In this document: piece after piece, positions 50,266-57,977 of the stretch
How positions within the stretch are numbered: the first letter of the stretch is position 1
Layout: each line of letters begins with the position of its first letter
Assembly (NCBI GenBank): GCA_965228695.1
Contig: CBDDIB010000001.1
Span: forward strand, 248,001 to 312,000
Origin: JAJFJD01 sp965228695
GTDB taxonomy: Bacteria > Pseudomonadota > Alphaproteobacteria > UBA8366
Reading direction: 5' to 3'
Length of the DNA stretch: 64,000 bases
The notes under the pieces: model-generated
Told to the model about the DNA's origin: nothing
Databases searched by the model: none
What the model saw: the letters and a program-made list of their open reading frames with translations, nothing else
Translations under genes and position numbers: made by a program

Positions 50266-51720
50266 TCAGGCTCGAACGTCGATCCAGGTCTTCATGCCAC
50301 CCGCCTGATGTTCAAGCATATGACAATGGAATAACCACTTTCCCGGATTGTCGGCAACGAGGCCAAGGGTTACCTGCTCCATCGGTTGGACCAATTCGGT
50401 ATCCCGCCAAGGCGAACCCGACACCGGCGTGCCATTTCGCCGCACGACCTGGAAATGATGGCCGTGCAAATGCATCCCGTGCGGCCATCGTGTATCGTTC
50501 CTAATGTTGATGAGGACATGCTGCTCGCGCCGCAATTCCGCGAGCGGCTTATCCAGATCGCCGGCAACGCCGTTGAACGCCCAGACCTTGCCCGCATCGA
50601 CAAGTGAACCCATCGGCATCATTCGCCCGCGATGCATGGCGCCGGACATCATACCCATGGCGCCACCGGTCATATGAAGGTCGATTTCCCGTGCCGCGGC
50701 GATATCGACCGGCTTGTGGTTTCGCCAAGCCGGGAGGGCCGCGATAGGCCGATCCATCGACGTTTTCTTGGCGACCGTGTTGTCATAGACAAAATGTGCG
50801 CAATCAAACGACTCACCGGTGCTGATTTCTCGGATTGCGACCCGCTCTCCGGGATCGGCCGCCATGTCGAGAATCACGTCCACCCGTTGGCCCGGCGCGA
50901 GATCGATCGCTTCCCGAAGCTCCCGCGGCGACTCCAGTGGAAAACCATCGATGGCAACCACCGCCCCCAAATGATCCGGCGACCGAAGATCCAATCGGAA
51001 GATCCTCGCGTTGGCCGTGTTGACGAGACGCAACCGGATGCGGTCTCCCGATTTAACGGGGATTTGCGGCCGATCCGCACCATTCACCGTCAAGCTATTG
51101 CCAAGTCGGCCCGCGTGCGCCCAATCATGCATATCGCCTATCGAATCGGTGTCGATCTGGCCGTCGCGCCGCAGCCGCCAATCGTCGATGACGAATAACA
51201 GGTCCTGGTCGACCGCGGGGACGTCATGTTCATCGACAATGAGAACGCCATAGAGGCCGCGGGCCATCTGCTCCCACGACTGATTATGCGTGTGATACCA
51301 GAACGTTCCAGGGTCGGGCACGATAAATTCATAATCGAACCGTTCACCCGGACCGACGGCCGTTTGGGTTAAGCCCACGACGCCGTCCATCCGGTTGTCG
51401 ATGGCAACGCCGTGCCAATGAATGCTCGTAGGATCGGGCAGATCGTTCTCCAACCGCACCCGGACAGTATCGCCTTGCCGGTAGCGCAGGAGTGGCCCGG
51501 GAACGCGCCCATCGTAACCCCAGATTTTGGTCCGAGCGGTGCCCGCCGCATCGAGAAGTGCAGCATCCGCGGGTTTGGCGGTTATTCGGCGCCATCGATT
51601 CGCATCTCCGATCGCCGCGAAACTGTTTGCTGGCAAAGAGACAACCGACGCTGTCGCCATAAGGCCCCGAAGCACACAACGGCGAGTCGTGCCTGGTCGT
51701 AATGGGTGAAGCAAACTCAT
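50266..51720 (-). CDS. Multicopper oxidase, Tat-exported
   Basis: The 484-residue protein has a twin-arginine-like start (TTRRCVLRGLMATASVVS) and the four copper motifs in order: HWHGVAIDN, WYHTHNQSW, HGMHLHGHHF and HCHMLEHQAGGM. The Met-rich stretch MTGGAMGMMSGAMHRGRMMP before the third motif is like the methionine-rich segment of CueO/CopA copper-tolerance oxidases. It oxidises Cu(I) or phenols with O2 in the periplasm. It lies 80 bp upstream of nnrS on the same strand and may be co-regulated with it. Confidence 0.92.
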   Translation of the reverse strand: MSLLHPLRPGTTRRCVLRGLMATASVVSLPANSFAAIGDANRWRRITAKPADAALLDAAGTARTKIWGYDGRVPGPLLRYRQGDTVRVRLENDLPDPTSIHWHGVAIDNRMDGVVGLTQTAVGPGERFDYEFIVPDPGTFWYHTHNQSWEQMARGLYGVLIVDEHDVPAVDQDLLFVIDDWRLRRDGQIDTDSIGDMHDWAHAGRLGNSLTVNGADRPQIPVKSGDRIRLRLVNTANARIFRLDLRSPDHLGAVVAIDGFPLESPRELREAIDLAPGQRVDVILDMAADPGERVAIREISTGESFDCAHFVYDNTVAKKTSMDRPIAALPAWRNHKPVDIAAAREIDLHMTGGAMGMMSGAMHRGRMMPMGSLVDAGKVWAFNGVAGDLDKPLAELRREQHVLINIRNDTRWPHGMHLHGHHFQVVRRNGTPVSGSPWRDTELVQPMEQVTLGLVADNPGKWLFHCHMLEHQAGGMKTWIDVRA

Positions 51721-51874
51721 TACAATTCCCTATCTCTTTTCCGGGTAACGCTTGTGCCAACTCTTGCAGCTTCGACCGATGTCTCCGAAGGCGCGCCCCA
51801 GATGCGCTCCCGACATTGCCGCCGCAGCCCGCCGTCCCATCTCGTCGGCGCGGGCTGGACACTAAATCTTCTAG

Positions 51875-52069
51875 TCACTGGAAGGTCAAATCGCAAAACA
51901 CCACGAGACCTGCCGTGACGAGAAGGTGGCTTCCAGCCGAAACGGTCCGCGTGTGACGGCGTGCAAAGTTGCTCATCACCGCCCCGGCGCCCATACCGAG
52001 AAGCTGAGGTCGCCCCGAGAGCAAGATATGCGAGATGAAACTCCATAGCTTTCTCTTACATTCGGCCAT
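51875..52069 (-). CDS. Possible short hypothetical protein
   Basis: A 64-codon frame from ATG 52069 (SD-like GGGGGG) reads MAECKRKLWSFISHILLSGR, then GMGAGAVMSNFARRHTRTVS and a hydrophobic end, HLLVTAGLVVFCDLTFQ. FNR-like boxes lie just upstream on its 5' side. It has no homologue that I recognise and could be a fragment of a membrane protein or chance. Confidence 0.3.
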   Translation of the reverse strand: MAECKRKLWSFISHILLSGRPQLLGMGAGAVMSNFARRHTRTVSAGSHLLVTAGLVVFCDLTFQ

Positions 52070-52087
52070 CCCCCCGAAAAACCGGCC

Positions 52088-52101
52088 CTGATTCAGGTCA
52101 A
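52088..52101. promoter_or_regulatory. FNR/NnrR-like box 1
   Basis: CTGATTCAGGTCAA matches TTGAT-N4-RTCAA at all but the first base and the last R position. Together with box 2 (24 bp centre-to-centre) it forms a tandem site upstream of the universal stress gene. Confidence 0.6.
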
Positions 52102-52111
52102 CCAACGCCAT

Positions 52112-52125
52112 TTGATTCAGGTCAG
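52112..52125. promoter_or_regulatory. FNR/NnrR-like box 2
   Basis: TTGATTCAGGTCAG repeats the TGATTCAGGTCA core of box 1. It is centred about 87 bp before the usp ATG, so at the classic -41.5 position the transcript would start near 52160. A minus-strand start near 52077 is equally possible. Confidence 0.6.
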
Positions 52126-52205
52126 AGCCGCCGGAACCGAATCGGCGGACACTCCGGCGTGAGTTCATCAGCGGCCCTTATTTTGCCGAAGCGCAGGAGA
52201 ACGGA

Positions 52206-52652
52206 ATGTACCAAAATATGCTGATCGCCACCGACGGATCGGAGCTCGCCGGCAGGGCCGTGGATCACGGATTGATGCTGGCAAAGGGTATTGGCGCTTC
52301 GGTCTTGTTCGTGACGGTGACGGATATATGGTCGCCCGTGGAAATGGCGGGGGAACCCGTCAGAGGGTCCGAAATCCCGATGAAAAGTTATGAGGAGATG
52401 GTCGCCGCCGTCGCGCAAAAAAACCTGGCCGACGCGAAGAGCACCGCCGACGCCGCCGGGATGGATTGCGACACGCTCCATGTCGCCGACCGCTCCCCCG
52501 CGGACGGCATTATCGAGGTCGCCGATGAGAAGGGATGCGACCTCATCGTCATGGCGTCGCATGGCCGCCGCGGCATCAACCTCGCCCTGCTCGGCAGCCA
52601 AACCGCCAAGGTCCTTGCGCTCAGCAAGATACCGGTGCTGGTCCTCAGATAG
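52206..52652 (+). CDS. Universal stress protein (UspA family)
   Basis: The 148-residue single-domain UspA protein has MYQNMLIATDGSELAGRAV at the N-terminus and ASHGRRGINLALLGSQTAKV near the C-terminus, the ATP-binding G-x2-G...GS motif. It therefore belongs to the nucleotide-binding class. The ATG follows CAGGAGAACGGA. Tandem FNR-like sites upstream suggest induction when oxygen is scarce. It converges with the cbiX-like gene 19 bp away. Confidence 0.92.
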   Translation: MYQNMLIATDGSELAGRAVDHGLMLAKGIGASVLFVTVTDIWSPVEMAGEPVRGSEIPMKSYEEMVAAVAQKNLADAKSTADAAGMDCDTLHVADRSPADGIIEVADEKGCDLIVMASHGRRGINLALLGSQTAKVLALSKIPVLVLR

Positions 52653-52671
52653 GTCTTGCGCTGGCGCCAGC

Positions 52672-53388
52672 CTATCGGCGGGCGAGATTCACAATGATAT
52701 CGGCGAGCGCCGGGTCGCGCCCGATCGCACCGGTATAGCCGGCTGTTGGATGCGCCCGCGCGATGGCCGCCGGCACATCGGATTCCGCGTGATCCCCGGC
52801 ATCGAGGAAAAACCCGACAACAACGCAGGGCTCAGGCGCCGCCGCCCGCAACGCGTCCTCGATCGACGGCGGGTTTTCCAGGAATGCCGTCTGAACGGTG
52901 TTGAAGAATCCCTGCGCTTCGATCCCCGCCGCCAGCGCCCGCGCGGAGTCACCGGTTGCACGATGTTTCGGCGTGCCATGCGCCGCGACCAGAACGTGCA
53001 CGTCATCCAACGCCCATCCTTTTCGGCCGCATTCATCGCGCGCTTGCGTCATGGCAATGTCGGCAAGGCGGGGATGCACACCGACCGGACGCGACACATT
53101 CACCCGCGCCGCCGCCGGACCGGCATCCGACACTTGGCCGCGCAACACCACATCGTAGGTGTACCCTTCCGCCATCAACAACGGCACCAATACGACGTCG
53201 TGCCCGGCGACCGCCTGCAATGCATCGGCAACGCCGGGGCTGCCCTTGAGACAACAGACCTCCACGCGATCAAATTCGCCGCGCACCCTAATGATAGTCG
53301 CGAGACTTTCCGCCGTGGCGCTACCGCCACCGCTGCCATGCGCGCACAGCACGAGGGCTTGTGGCGCTTCGTCTCGATCCACCGCCAT
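52672..53388 (-). CDS. CbiX/SirB-like sirohydrochlorin chelatase family protein
   Basis: ATG 53388 (MAVDRDEAPQALVLCAHGSG) is 11 bp after the asnB stop. The 238-residue protein contains two related half-domains, each with a His motif: LVLCAHGSGGGSATAES and VLVAAHGTPKHRATGDSA. A pattern of Val-Val-Gly-Phe-Phe-Leu-Asp-Ala-Gly-Asp-His ends the second. CbiX proteins insert Co or Fe into sirohydrochlorin, but relatives also carry other ferrochelatase-like functions. No cobalamin genes are adjacent, and its position after asnB is unusual. Confidence 0.75.
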   Translation of the reverse strand: MAVDRDEAPQALVLCAHGSGGGSATAESLATIIRVRGEFDRVEVCCLKGSPGVADALQAVAGHDVVLVPLLMAEGYTYDVVLRGQVSDAGPAAARVNVSRPVGVHPRLADIAMTQARDECGRKGWALDDVHVLVAAHGTPKHRATGDSARALAAGIEAQGFFNTVQTAFLENPPSIEDALRAAAPEPCVVVGFFLDAGDHAESDVPAAIARAHPTAGYTGAIGRDPALADIIVNLARR

Positions 53389-53399
53389 GTCCGAAGCCC

Positions 53400-55325
53400 T
53401 TACAGCCAGCGTTCTTTCCAAAGCTGAAACATCAGCACGTCCCAAAGAAGGTAGTGCCAGTTGCGGGTGCCACCTAGATGTTCCCGCCACTTCTCGCGGA
53501 TCGGCTGCGGATCGAAGTATCCGTCTTCATGCAGGCGTTTCTCCGACAGGAGGTCTTCCGCCCAATCGCGCAGCGGACCGCGCAGCCAGGAATCGATCGG
53601 CACACCGAAGCCCATCTTGGGCCGGTCGATCAACCGCCGCGGCACATGACGTTCAAGGACTTGCCGCAACAACCACTTCCCACTGCCGTCGCGCACCTTC
53701 AAATGTGTCGGCAGAGACCAGGCGAACGCAACGACACGGTGGTCGATCAACGGCACCCGCGCTTCCAGCGATACCGCCATCGAGGCGCGGTCCACCTTGG
53801 TCAGGATGTCATCCGGCATGTAGGTGATCGTATCGAGATACTGCATGCGTTCGATCGCGTCCGGCACGATATCATGCACCGTCGGATCCCAAAGCGGCCC
53901 CCGATTCTCCTTGCCGCCGAGGACGAGCTTGTCCGGTTCCGTCCAATGGCTCACCAGATAGCGGTAGTAGGCGTCGCCCGGCTCGGTCAACACGCCGGCC
54001 AGCTTATGCATCTTGTCGCCGGGCTGTGGCGGACGCCAACGGCCGGGCACGACTTGCAGCAACGTGGACCACGCGGTCGGCGGCAGCATGCGGATCGCGC
54101 CGGCAATCGCCGACCGGACCGGCGGCGGTACCCGGTCGATGAACGGCAGCAGTTTAACGGCTTGGAAATACCGGACGTAGCCGGCAAACAACTCGTCGCC
54201 GCCGTCGCCGGACAGCGCGACCGTTACATGCTTGCGGGTCATTTCCGACACCAGAAATGTCGGGATCTGCGACGAGTCGGCGAAAGGCTCGTCGAACATC
54301 TCCGCCATGCGGGGGATCGTGTCCATCGCATGCTGCGGCTCGACATACAGCTCCGTATGATCGGTCCCGAGATGCGTCGCGACCTCCTTGGCGTGCTGCG
54401 CCTCGTTGTAGCCTTGCTCGTTGAACCCGATGGAGAATGTCCGCACCGGCCGGCTCGCGTTAGCCTGCATCAGGGCAACGACGGCCGATGAATCGATCCC
54501 GCCGGACAAAAACGCGCCCAGCGGCACGTCGGCCACCATGCGCCGCTTGACGGAATCGCTGAGCAGTTTTTCGAGTTCGTCCGTCGCAGCCGCTTCATCG
54601 AGCGACATCCGTGGCGACTGCGACTCGCCGACCACATCCTTCAAGGACCAATACGCGATGATTTTCGGCGTCATGCCCGCTTTCGCGACCAGCAGATGGC
54701 CGGGCGCGAGCTTGCCGACATCCCGATAGATCGATCCCGGTCCCGGCACGTAGTTATGCCGCATGAAGGACGCCAGCGCGTTTCGGTCGACCGCGGGCGT
54801 CCAGCCGGGGTGCGCCCGCAATGCCTTCAGTTCCGAGCCGAACAGGAACAGGTCGCCGAAGCGGCCCCAGTACAGCGGTTTGATCCCGAGCCGGTCGCGC
54901 GCCAGGAAAAGCGTGCGCGTTTCCGAATCCCACAGACCGAAGGTGAACATGCCGATCAGTTTCGGCAGGGTCGCCTCGACGCCCCATTGCGCGCAGGCCT
55001 CGACCAGGACTTCGGTATCCGAATGGCCGCAAAACCGCGCCCCGCCCGCCTCGAGTTCGGTGCGCAGCTCGTTCGCGTTGTAGATCTCGCCGTTATAGGT
55101 GACGGTCCAGCGGCCATTCGCCGACGCCATCGGTTGATGTCCGGCGTTGGACAGGTCGACGATCGACAGCCGCCGGTGCCCGAAGGCGATGCCGGCATCC
55201 CGATCCTGCCAGATTCCACTGCTGTCGGGGCCACGATGCACCAGCGTGTCGGTCATCGCTTGGACATGCTGCGCCGGATCGCCATGACGGCCCGACCCAT
55301 CGAGGATGCCCGCTATGCCGCACAT
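53400..55325 (-). CDS. asnB: Glutamine-dependent asparagine synthetase-type amidotransferase
   Basis: The start ATG at 55325 gives MCGIAGILDG, whose Cys2 is the glutaminase nucleophile after Met removal; a longer frame has no support. The 641-residue protein has the class II GATase domain (residues 2-205: HRGPDSSGIW, YNGEIYN, DRLGIKPLYW) and the ATP-pyrophosphatase loop VPLGAFLSGGIDSSAVVALM. In polysaccharide clusters such proteins amidate sugar carboxylates or act as asparagine synthetase. It overlaps the fcl stop by 13 bp, indicating a surface-sugar role. Confidence 0.88.
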   Translation of the reverse strand: MCGIAGILDGSGRHGDPAQHVQAMTDTLVHRGPDSSGIWQDRDAGIAFGHRRLSIVDLSNAGHQPMASANGRWTVTYNGEIYNANELRTELEAGGARFCGHSDTEVLVEACAQWGVEATLPKLIGMFTFGLWDSETRTLFLARDRLGIKPLYWGRFGDLFLFGSELKALRAHPGWTPAVDRNALASFMRHNYVPGPGSIYRDVGKLAPGHLLVAKAGMTPKIIAYWSLKDVVGESQSPRMSLDEAAATDELEKLLSDSVKRRMVADVPLGAFLSGGIDSSAVVALMQANASRPVRTFSIGFNEQGYNEAQHAKEVATHLGTDHTELYVEPQHAMDTIPRMAEMFDEPFADSSQIPTFLVSEMTRKHVTVALSGDGGDELFAGYVRYFQAVKLLPFIDRVPPPVRSAIAGAIRMLPPTAWSTLLQVVPGRWRPPQPGDKMHKLAGVLTEPGDAYYRYLVSHWTEPDKLVLGGKENRGPLWDPTVHDIVPDAIERMQYLDTITYMPDDILTKVDRASMAVSLEARVPLIDHRVVAFAWSLPTHLKVRDGSGKWLLRQVLERHVPRRLIDRPKMGFGVPIDSWLRGPLRDWAEDLLSEKRLHEDGYFDPQPIREKWREHLGGTRNWHYLLWDVLMFQLWKERWL

Positions 55326-56260
55326 TGCGCTTTGTACCAGTCGTAGGTCTGCGTCAATCCGGTCCGCAGCGGTGTGGCGGCGGTCCACCCCAAGGCGGTC
55401 AGGCGGGTCACGTCGAGAAGTTTACGCGGCGTCCCGTCCGGCTTCGACGCGTCATAGCGGCAATCGCCTTCGAAACCGACGACTTCGCAGATCATCCGCG
55501 CCAGCGCATCGATGGTCAGATCTTCGCCGGTGCCCACGTTGACATGCTGCTCGCCGGAATAGCATCGCATCAGATGCACCAAGGCGTCCGCCGCATCGTC
55601 CACATAGAGAAACTCGCGGCGCGGTTTGCCGCTGCCCCAGATTTCGAGTTCCGCCGCGCCGTCCGTTTTCGCCCGGTGCGCTTTCGCCATCAGCGCGGGC
55701 ACGACATGGCTGGTCGCGAGATCGAAGCTATCGCCCGGGCCATATAGATTCGTCGGCATCGCGGCGATGAAGTCGCAGCCATGCTGCCGGCGATACGCCT
55801 GGCACAGTTTGATTCCGGCGATCTTGGCGACCGCGTACCATTCGTTCGTGGGTTCCAGCGGGCCGCTCAACAAGGCGTCTTCCGTCATCGGCTGCGGCGC
55901 GTCCCGCGGATAGATGCACGACGAGCCCAGCAACAGCAGCTTTTCAACGCCGGACTTGTGCGCGGCATGGATGACATTGTTCTCGATCGCCAGATTGTCG
56001 TACAGGAAATCCGCCGGTCGCGTGTCGTTCGCCAGGATGCCGCCGACGGTCGCCGCCGCGAGGAACACCGCCGCCGGTCGCGCCTCCGCGATCCACGCTT
56101 CCACGTCCGCCTGCCGCCGCAGATCGACGGTGGTCCGGTCGACGGTGACGACCTCGCAGTCCTCCGATTCCAGCCGGCGGCACAGGGCCGCTCCGACCAT
56201 GCCCGCGTGGCCGGCAACCCAGACGCGCCGGCCCGAAAAATCGAACACCGCGTCAGTCAT
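55313..56260 (-). CDS. fcl: GDP-L-fucose synthase
   Basis: ATG 56260 gives MTDAVFDFSGRRVWVAGHAG; the longer open frame is just the shadow of gmd. The 315-residue SDR has the Rossmann VAGHAGMVGAAL motif, the LGSSCIYPRDAPQPMTE loop and the catalytic YAVAKIAGIKLC (Tyr-x3-Lys). It converts GDP-4-keto-6-deoxymannose to GDP-L-fucose by epimerisation and NADPH reduction. Its start overlaps the gmd stop by 8 bp, so the two are coupled in GDP-fucose synthesis. Confidence 0.92.
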   Translation of the reverse strand: MTDAVFDFSGRRVWVAGHAGMVGAALCRRLESEDCEVVTVDRTTVDLRRQADVEAWIAEARPAAVFLAAATVGGILANDTRPADFLYDNLAIENNVIHAAHKSGVEKLLLLGSSCIYPRDAPQPMTEDALLSGPLEPTNEWYAVAKIAGIKLCQAYRRQHGCDFIAAMPTNLYGPGDSFDLATSHVVPALMAKAHRAKTDGAAELEIWGSGKPRREFLYVDDAADALVHLMRCYSGEQHVNVGTGEDLTIDALARMICEVVGFEGDCRYDASKPDGTPRKLLDVTRLTALGWTAATPLRTGLTQTYDWYKAQCAA

Positions 56261-57323
56261 GCCGGTTTTTCCGCGCCGTTTCGTCCCGGACGGCCGCCAT
56301 GTCGGACACGACCATTTCGCTGACCAGGTCACCGAAGGGCGTCGCCGCTTCCCAGCCGAGTTTCTCCCGCGCCTTCGTCGGATCGCCGAGCAGTTTGTCG
56401 ACCTCGGTCGGCCGGAAATAGACCGGATCGATCTCGACCAGAACGTCGCCGGTCGCCGCATCGACGCCCTTCTCGTCCACGCCCGTGCCGCGCCACTCGA
56501 CCGTCCGGTCGATGCATTGGAAGGCCAACTCGACGAATTCCCGGACGGAATGGCTCTCACCGGTCGCCAGCACATAATCGTCCGGCTCGGATTGCTGCAG
56601 CACGCGCCACATCCCCTCGGCGAAATCGCGCGCGTGCCCCCAATCCCGTTCCGCATCCAGGTTGCCGAGAAACAACCGTGGCTGCAGGCCCTGCTCGATG
56701 GCGGCGACCGCCCGGGTAATCTTGCGGGTGACGAAGGTTTCGCCGCGGGTCGGCCCCTCGTGGTTGAAGCTGATGCCGTTGCTCGCGTGCATGCCGTAGG
56801 CTTCGCGGTAATTCACCGTGATCCAATAGGCATAGAGTTTCGCCGCACCGTACGGGCTGCGCGGATAGAAGGGCGTGGTCTCATTCTGCGGCGTGGCCTG
56901 CGCCTTGCCGTACAGTTCCGATGTCGAGGCCTGATAGAAGCGGACGCTGTCCTCCAAGCCGAGTATTCGGATCGCCTCCAGCATGCGAAGCGTCCCGAGG
57001 GCGTCCGCGTTGGCGGTGTATTCCGGCGTCTCGAAGCTGACCATGACATGCGATTGCGCGGCGAGATTATAGATCTCCGTCGGCTGCACCTGCTGCACAA
57101 GGCGCAGCAGGTTCGTCGCGTCCGTCATGTCGCCGTAGTGCAAGGTGAACCGAATGTCGTCTTCGTGCGGGTCTTGATAAAGACGGTCGATCCGTTCCGT
57201 ATTGAAGGACGACGACCGGCGTTTGACGCCATGCACCTCATACCCCTTGCGCAACAAAAGCTCGGCAAGATAGGCGCCGTCCTGCCCGGTAACCCCGGTG
57301 ATGAATGCGACATTTTTGGCCAA
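56253..57323 (-). CDS. gmd: GDP-mannose 4,6-dehydratase
   Basis: The 356-residue extended SDR begins KNVAFITGVTGQDGAYLAELLL, with the NADP-binding RRSSSFNTERIDRLY loop, a catalytic set near STSELYGKAQATPQNETTPF, and YGAAKLYAYWITVNYREAYG (Tyr-x3-Lys). It removes water from GDP-mannose to give GDP-4-keto-6-deoxymannose. It is the first gene of the gmd-fcl-asnB-cbiX minus-strand run. Product fucose probably goes to surface polysaccharide, though no glycosyltransferase is nearby. Confidence 0.95.
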   Translation of the reverse strand: MAKNVAFITGVTGQDGAYLAELLLRKGYEVHGVKRRSSSFNTERIDRLYQDPHEDDIRFTLHYGDMTDATNLLRLVQQVQPTEIYNLAAQSHVMVSFETPEYTANADALGTLRMLEAIRILGLEDSVRFYQASTSELYGKAQATPQNETTPFYPRSPYGAAKLYAYWITVNYREAYGMHASNGISFNHEGPTRGETFVTRKITRAVAAIEQGLQPRLFLGNLDAERDWGHARDFAEGMWRVLQQSEPDDYVLATGESHSVREFVELAFQCIDRTVEWRGTGVDEKGVDAATGDVLVEIDPVYFRPTEVDKLLGDPTKAREKLGWEAATPFGDLVSEMVVSDMAAVRDETARKNRHD

Positions 57324-57413
57324 GGAACCCGCCCCGTCTGCTCGTCGACCGGCATACTCTTATCGTTTGCGTGGGAAGGCAACCGCGAAAGAGGGGCCGC
57401 CCGGCGGATCGGA

Positions 57414-57977
57414 TCACACGCCGGAACCAGCCTCGTCCACCGCGCGTTCAAGCAATGACCAGACATACTCGGCGAAGGACCGCACGATCTCCAGCCGGAA
57501 ATCGTCCGCATCCAGCCGCAGCACGACGACTTCCGCCTTGTGAAAGACGCTCCGCGTACAGCCGCCGACGGGAATGGCGGAAAGATCCAAGGGGCACCCG
57601 CTGTTCAGCGCATCGCGCGCGCCGGGGCCGGCGATCCGGATCGTGACGCTGCGGTGGCCGACGTCGACCAAACTATGCGGGACGCCGGGACCGAGCGCCG
57701 AAAAGGCCTCCACAATCGGATCGCGGTCATCCTCGGGCGCCAAAAGCAACCATTCGTCCGGTCCCAAGGTAAGCGCGTGGCGCCATTCGCCGCTTGCCGC
57801 GGCGCCGATCTCCACTGCCAGATCGCATCCGAACGCACCGGCACACGCGGATCGATGATCGGCGCCCGCCCGCAGGTTGAAGCGCGCCTTGTCCGGCAAA
57901 GCCTCCAGCACGAGCGATCCATCGGCTGTCGCATGGCGCCGGCCCTGAACCGGGTTCCGTTGCCGAAGCTCAGACAT
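57414..57977 (-). CDS. soxG: Sarcosine oxidase gamma subunit
   Basis: ATG 57977 overlaps the soxA stop by 8 bp. The 187-residue protein has GPDEWLLLAPEDD and SLVDVGHRSVTIRIAGPGARDALNSGCPLDLS, the hallmarks of SoxG, which resembles a small piece of the T-protein/GcvT fold. In the heterotetramer it bridges SoxA and SoxB. It is the last gene of the soxBDAG operon. Confidence 0.9.
   Translation of the reverse strand: MSELRQRNPVQGRRHATADGSLVLEALPDKARFNLRAGADHRSACAGAFGCDLAVEIGAAASGEWRHALTLGPDEWLLLAPEDDRDPIVEAFSALGPGVPHSLVDVGHRSVTIRIAGPGARDALNSGCPLDLSAIPVGGCTRSVFHKAEVVVLRLDADDFRLEIVRSFAEYVWSLLERAVDEAGSGV

Larger units (their letters stand above)
51721..52205. other. Regulatory region between multicopper oxidase and usp
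   Basis: This 485-bp gap holds the tandem FNR-like boxes at 52088-52125 and one uncertain short frame. The remainder (51721-51870) shows no structure I can name. It separates the minus-strand oxidase from the plus-strand stress gene, so both promoters must be here. Confidence 0.5.
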
